A stretch of 64,000 nt of DNA from Euzebya sp051004735. Its GTDB lineage: Bacteria; Actinomycetota; Nitriliruptoria; Euzebyales; Euzebyaceae. The notes beneath the pieces are model-generated. The model had not been told where the DNA came from, made no database searches, and worked only from the letters and a program-made list of their open reading frames with translations. The stretch lies in assembly GCA_051004735.1 (NCBI GenBank), contig JBPCKA010000061.1, positions 1-64,000 of the forward strand, written 5' to 3'. Both the position numbers and the translations under genes were made by a program. Of this stretch, positions 62,959 to 64,000 are shown in pieces (positions within the stretch are counted from its first letter, which is position 1; each line of letters starts with the position of its first letter).

Positions 62959-62980
62959 TGTCGGCGAGAGGACTTGAACC
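62959..62980 (-). repeat. tRNA 3'-end fragment, probable attachment-site remnant
   Basis: On the minus strand this reads GGTTCAAGTCCTCTCGCCGACA (22 nt), shown here only by its parts: the T-loop GTTCAAGTCC and the acceptor end TCGCCGACA. The expected 5' half is absent: no matching GTCGGCG acceptor strand occurs at tRNA distance to the right, and the T-stem pairs imperfectly at the junction. Only the segment from the T-loop to the 3' end is tRNA-like, the portion usually duplicated when an element integrates into a tRNA gene. Confidence 0.6.
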
Positions 62981-63056
62981 GCCACGACCGAAGTCATACG
63001 GCCCTCAATCACATCCGGTGACCTTCATCCAGTGTCCCCCATTGACCGGAAGTGTC

Positions 63057-63144
63057 CGTGACCTGCGCTTTCGTCGAATCTACCTTGCCGCCCGTGACCG
63101 CCGTTTACCCCCTGTGCCCGATGTTTCGTGACCAAAGCGTGACC
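63057..63144. repeat. Four CGTGACC repeats (candidate recombinase arm sites)
   Basis: CGTGACC (GGTCACG on the other strand) occurs at 63057, 63093, 63127 and 63138, with a partial GTGACC at 63018, all in one orientation. They sit 75-165 nt from the tRNA fragment. Direct repeats like this flank attachment sites of tyrosine recombinases. The rest of the 290 nt between the tRNA fragment and the DUF433 gene shows no gene. Confidence 0.45.
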
Positions 63145-63272
63145 ACGGAACAGCCTCGCCGGTGGTTCTTGAGGTCTCGTAGTTCACCATTCCAGAAAGG
63201 CGCCTGGCAGCGTCACACGCCGACTGCGCGAGTCCCGGGATCGGCTCACCCCGTCCGAGTACCCTGGGAGAG

Positions 63273-63494
63273 ATGGATCTCACGTCGATGATCGAGACTC
63301 GGCCAGGAGTGCGGAGCGGCAAGCCATGCTTTATCGGCACGCGTATCGCTGTCTATGACGTGCTGGACTATTTGGCCTCGGGGATGACGACCGATGAGAT
63401 AGTCGAGGACTTTCCTGAGTTGACCGAAGCCCACGTGCGAGCCGCGATCGGATTTGCGGCGATGCGTGAGCGGCGACTCGCCACGCCGGCTTGA
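63273..63494 (+). CDS. DUF433 antitoxin
   Basis: A 73-aa protein. IETRPGVRSGKPCFIGTRIAVYDVLDYLASGMTTDEIVEDFPELTEAHVRAAIGFAAMRERR is a DUF433 domain (winged HTH-like), the antitoxin type paired with DUF5615 toxins. ATG start; the preceding GGGAGA is a ribosome site. The stop overlaps the next gene start (TTGA), so the two are coupled. Confidence 0.88.
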   Translation: MDLTSMIETRPGVRSGKPCFIGTRIAVYDVLDYLASGMTTDEIVEDFPELTEAHVRAAIGFAAMRERRLATPA

Positions 63495-63766
63495 AGCTGC
63501 TGTTCGACCAGAATCTTTCACGCCTTCTGGTTCGCCAGCTCGCTGAGGAGTTCCCCGACAGTCGGCACGTCACAGAGGTGGGCCTTGATACTGCGACCGA
63601 CAGCGAAATCTGGTCCTATGCCGGGCAGCACGGCTTTCTGATCGTCTCGAAGGACTCAGACTTCAGGCAACTCGCCTTCCTAAACGGACCGCCGCCCGAG
63701 GCAGTGTGGCTGCGGGTAGGGAACGCGTCGACGGCCGGTATCCTCCACCTTGCTGACGAAGAATGA
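63491..63766 (+). CDS. DUF5615 PIN-like toxin, probably truncated by frameshift
   Basis: A 91-aa protein with a TTG start. KLLFDQNLSRLLVRQLAEEFPDSRHVTEVGLDTATDSEIWSYAGQHGFLIVSKDSDFRQLAF gives the DUF5615 PIN-like core with its acidic residues, and AVWLRVGNASTAGILHL leads to the C-terminal helix. The frame then ends (ADEE). Shifting the frame by one base gives LTKNEDLIRGFWESEDDW, which looks like the expected final helix. One base gained or lost near 63750 may have shortened the toxin by 15-25 residues. Confidence 0.75.
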   Translation: MKLLFDQNLSRLLVRQLAEEFPDSRHVTEVGLDTATDSEIWSYAGQHGFLIVSKDSDFRQLAFLNGPPPEAVWLRVGNASTAGILHLADEE

Positions 63767-64000
63767 GGACTTGATACGAGGCTTCTGGGAGTCTGAAGAC
63801 GATTGGCGAAGTACAACGTCTCTGATGTCGTGCCACGTTGTCCATGCCATCACCGACGGCAGCTGGTCTAGCAACTCCCGGGGTTGCAGGTCCATGGCCG
63901 CGGTGCGGGCATGGACACTCGCGAGGTGCATCGCAACAGCGTCCGCGAGATCGGGGCTAGCTGCTCTGGCTGGAACGAGCCCTTCATCGCCTTTGCTTCG
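63680..64000 (-). CDS. Partial open reading frame entering from the right edge
   Basis: The minus strand stays open from the window edge: SKGDEGLVPARAASPDLADAVAMHLASVHARTAAMDLQPRELLDQLPSVMAWTTWHDIRDVVL and on to a stop at 63680. The phrase SPDLADAVAMHLA recalls the C-terminus of phage large terminases, but that is a weak likeness. The end overlaps the DUF5615 gene by 87 nt, so the true stop or the reading may be wrong. The rest of the gene lies outside the window. Confidence 0.3.
   Translation of the reverse strand, partial: RSKGDEGLVPARAASPDLADAVAMHLASVHARTAAMDLQPRELLDQLPSVMAWTTWHDIRDVVLRQSSSDSQKPRIKSSFFVSKVEDTGRRRVPYPQPHCLGRRSV

Noticed and set aside
62959..63040. A complete tRNA gene on the minus strand
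   Set aside because: Only the T-loop and 3' acceptor segment match. The 5' acceptor strand, D-arm and anticodon arm are missing.
63680..64000. Phage large terminase end
   Set aside because: Only one short phrase (SPDLADAV) is suggestive. No nuclease or ATPase motif is within the window, so it stays an unidentified partial frame.
1..64000. CRISPR array, rRNA operon or riboswitch
   Set aside because: I saw no regularly spaced repeats, no rRNA-like sequence, and no conserved riboswitch core on reading through. A covariance-model scan would be decisive.

Overview
The window looks like chromosome of a high-GC, Gram-positive actinobacterium. The evidence is mycothione reductase, IdeR/DtxR-type iron boxes, WhiA, a WS/DGAT acyltransferase, a phasin-like protein and cell-wall-binding repeat 2 (CWB2) proteins. 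The conserved order uvrC-rapZ-yvcK-whiA-gap-pgk-tpiA-secG fits the phylum. Abundant CWB2 proteins suggest a deep-branching lineage such as Nitriliruptoria/Euzebya, but that placement is inference. No complete rRNA or tRNA gene is present.

Regions: (1) 1-7.5 kb is metabolic and surface: the end of a fasciclin protein, a reader-like domain protein with a zinc ribbon, a Tat-exported LPxTG metallophosphoesterase, WS/DGAT, and the E1 subunits of branched-chain 2-oxoacid dehydrogenase. (2) 7.5-16.5 kb is accessory and partly decayed. It has a phasin-like gene with an XRE regulator, a FitAB-type toxin-antitoxin (TA) pair, a MazEF remnant, a broken ECF sigma gene, and two TA modules (HTH/nucleotidyltransferase and Xre/RES). 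These two modules are bracketed by repeated 3' ends of an MBL-fold hydrolase gene. Pseudogenes of a SARP-like regulator and a CWB2 protein follow. (3) 16.5-32.7 kb holds uvrA, pirin, an FAD oxidoreductase, and an iron-uptake locus (fbpA, fbpB, fbpC, cupredoxin lipoprotein). Four IdeR-like boxes lie in it, one in front of a three-gene extracytoplasmic glycosylation operon sitting between fbpA and fbpC. uvrC is also here.

(4) 32.7-49.7 kb is core: rapZ-yvcK-whiA, gap-pgk-tpiA, a BlaI/M56 pair, secG, a family-5 binding lipoprotein, ppk1, a molybdopterin oxidoreductase, an acyl-CoA dehydrogenase and a membrane-anchored SGNH hydrolase. (5) 49.9-56.9 kb is cell envelope: a CWB2-DUF3152-CapA fusion and a divergent PspC pair with a histidine kinase/response regulator. 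(6) 56.9-62.9 kb has a RHH/PIN TA pair, a TetR regulator with a double palindromic operator, a sulfurtransferase, mycothione reductase and a PrpD-family protein. (7) 62.9-64 kb appears to be the left end of an integrated element: a 22-bp tRNA 3'-end fragment, repeated GGTCACG sites, then a DUF433/DUF5615 TA pair.

The genes suggest a lipid-storing aerobe: acyl-CoA, branched-chain acid, WS/DGAT and phasin functions sit beside polyphosphate synthesis and iron-responsive uptake. TA modules accumulate at integration-prone spots. The least expected features are the iron-box-controlled glycosylation operon and the repeat-bracketed TA island.
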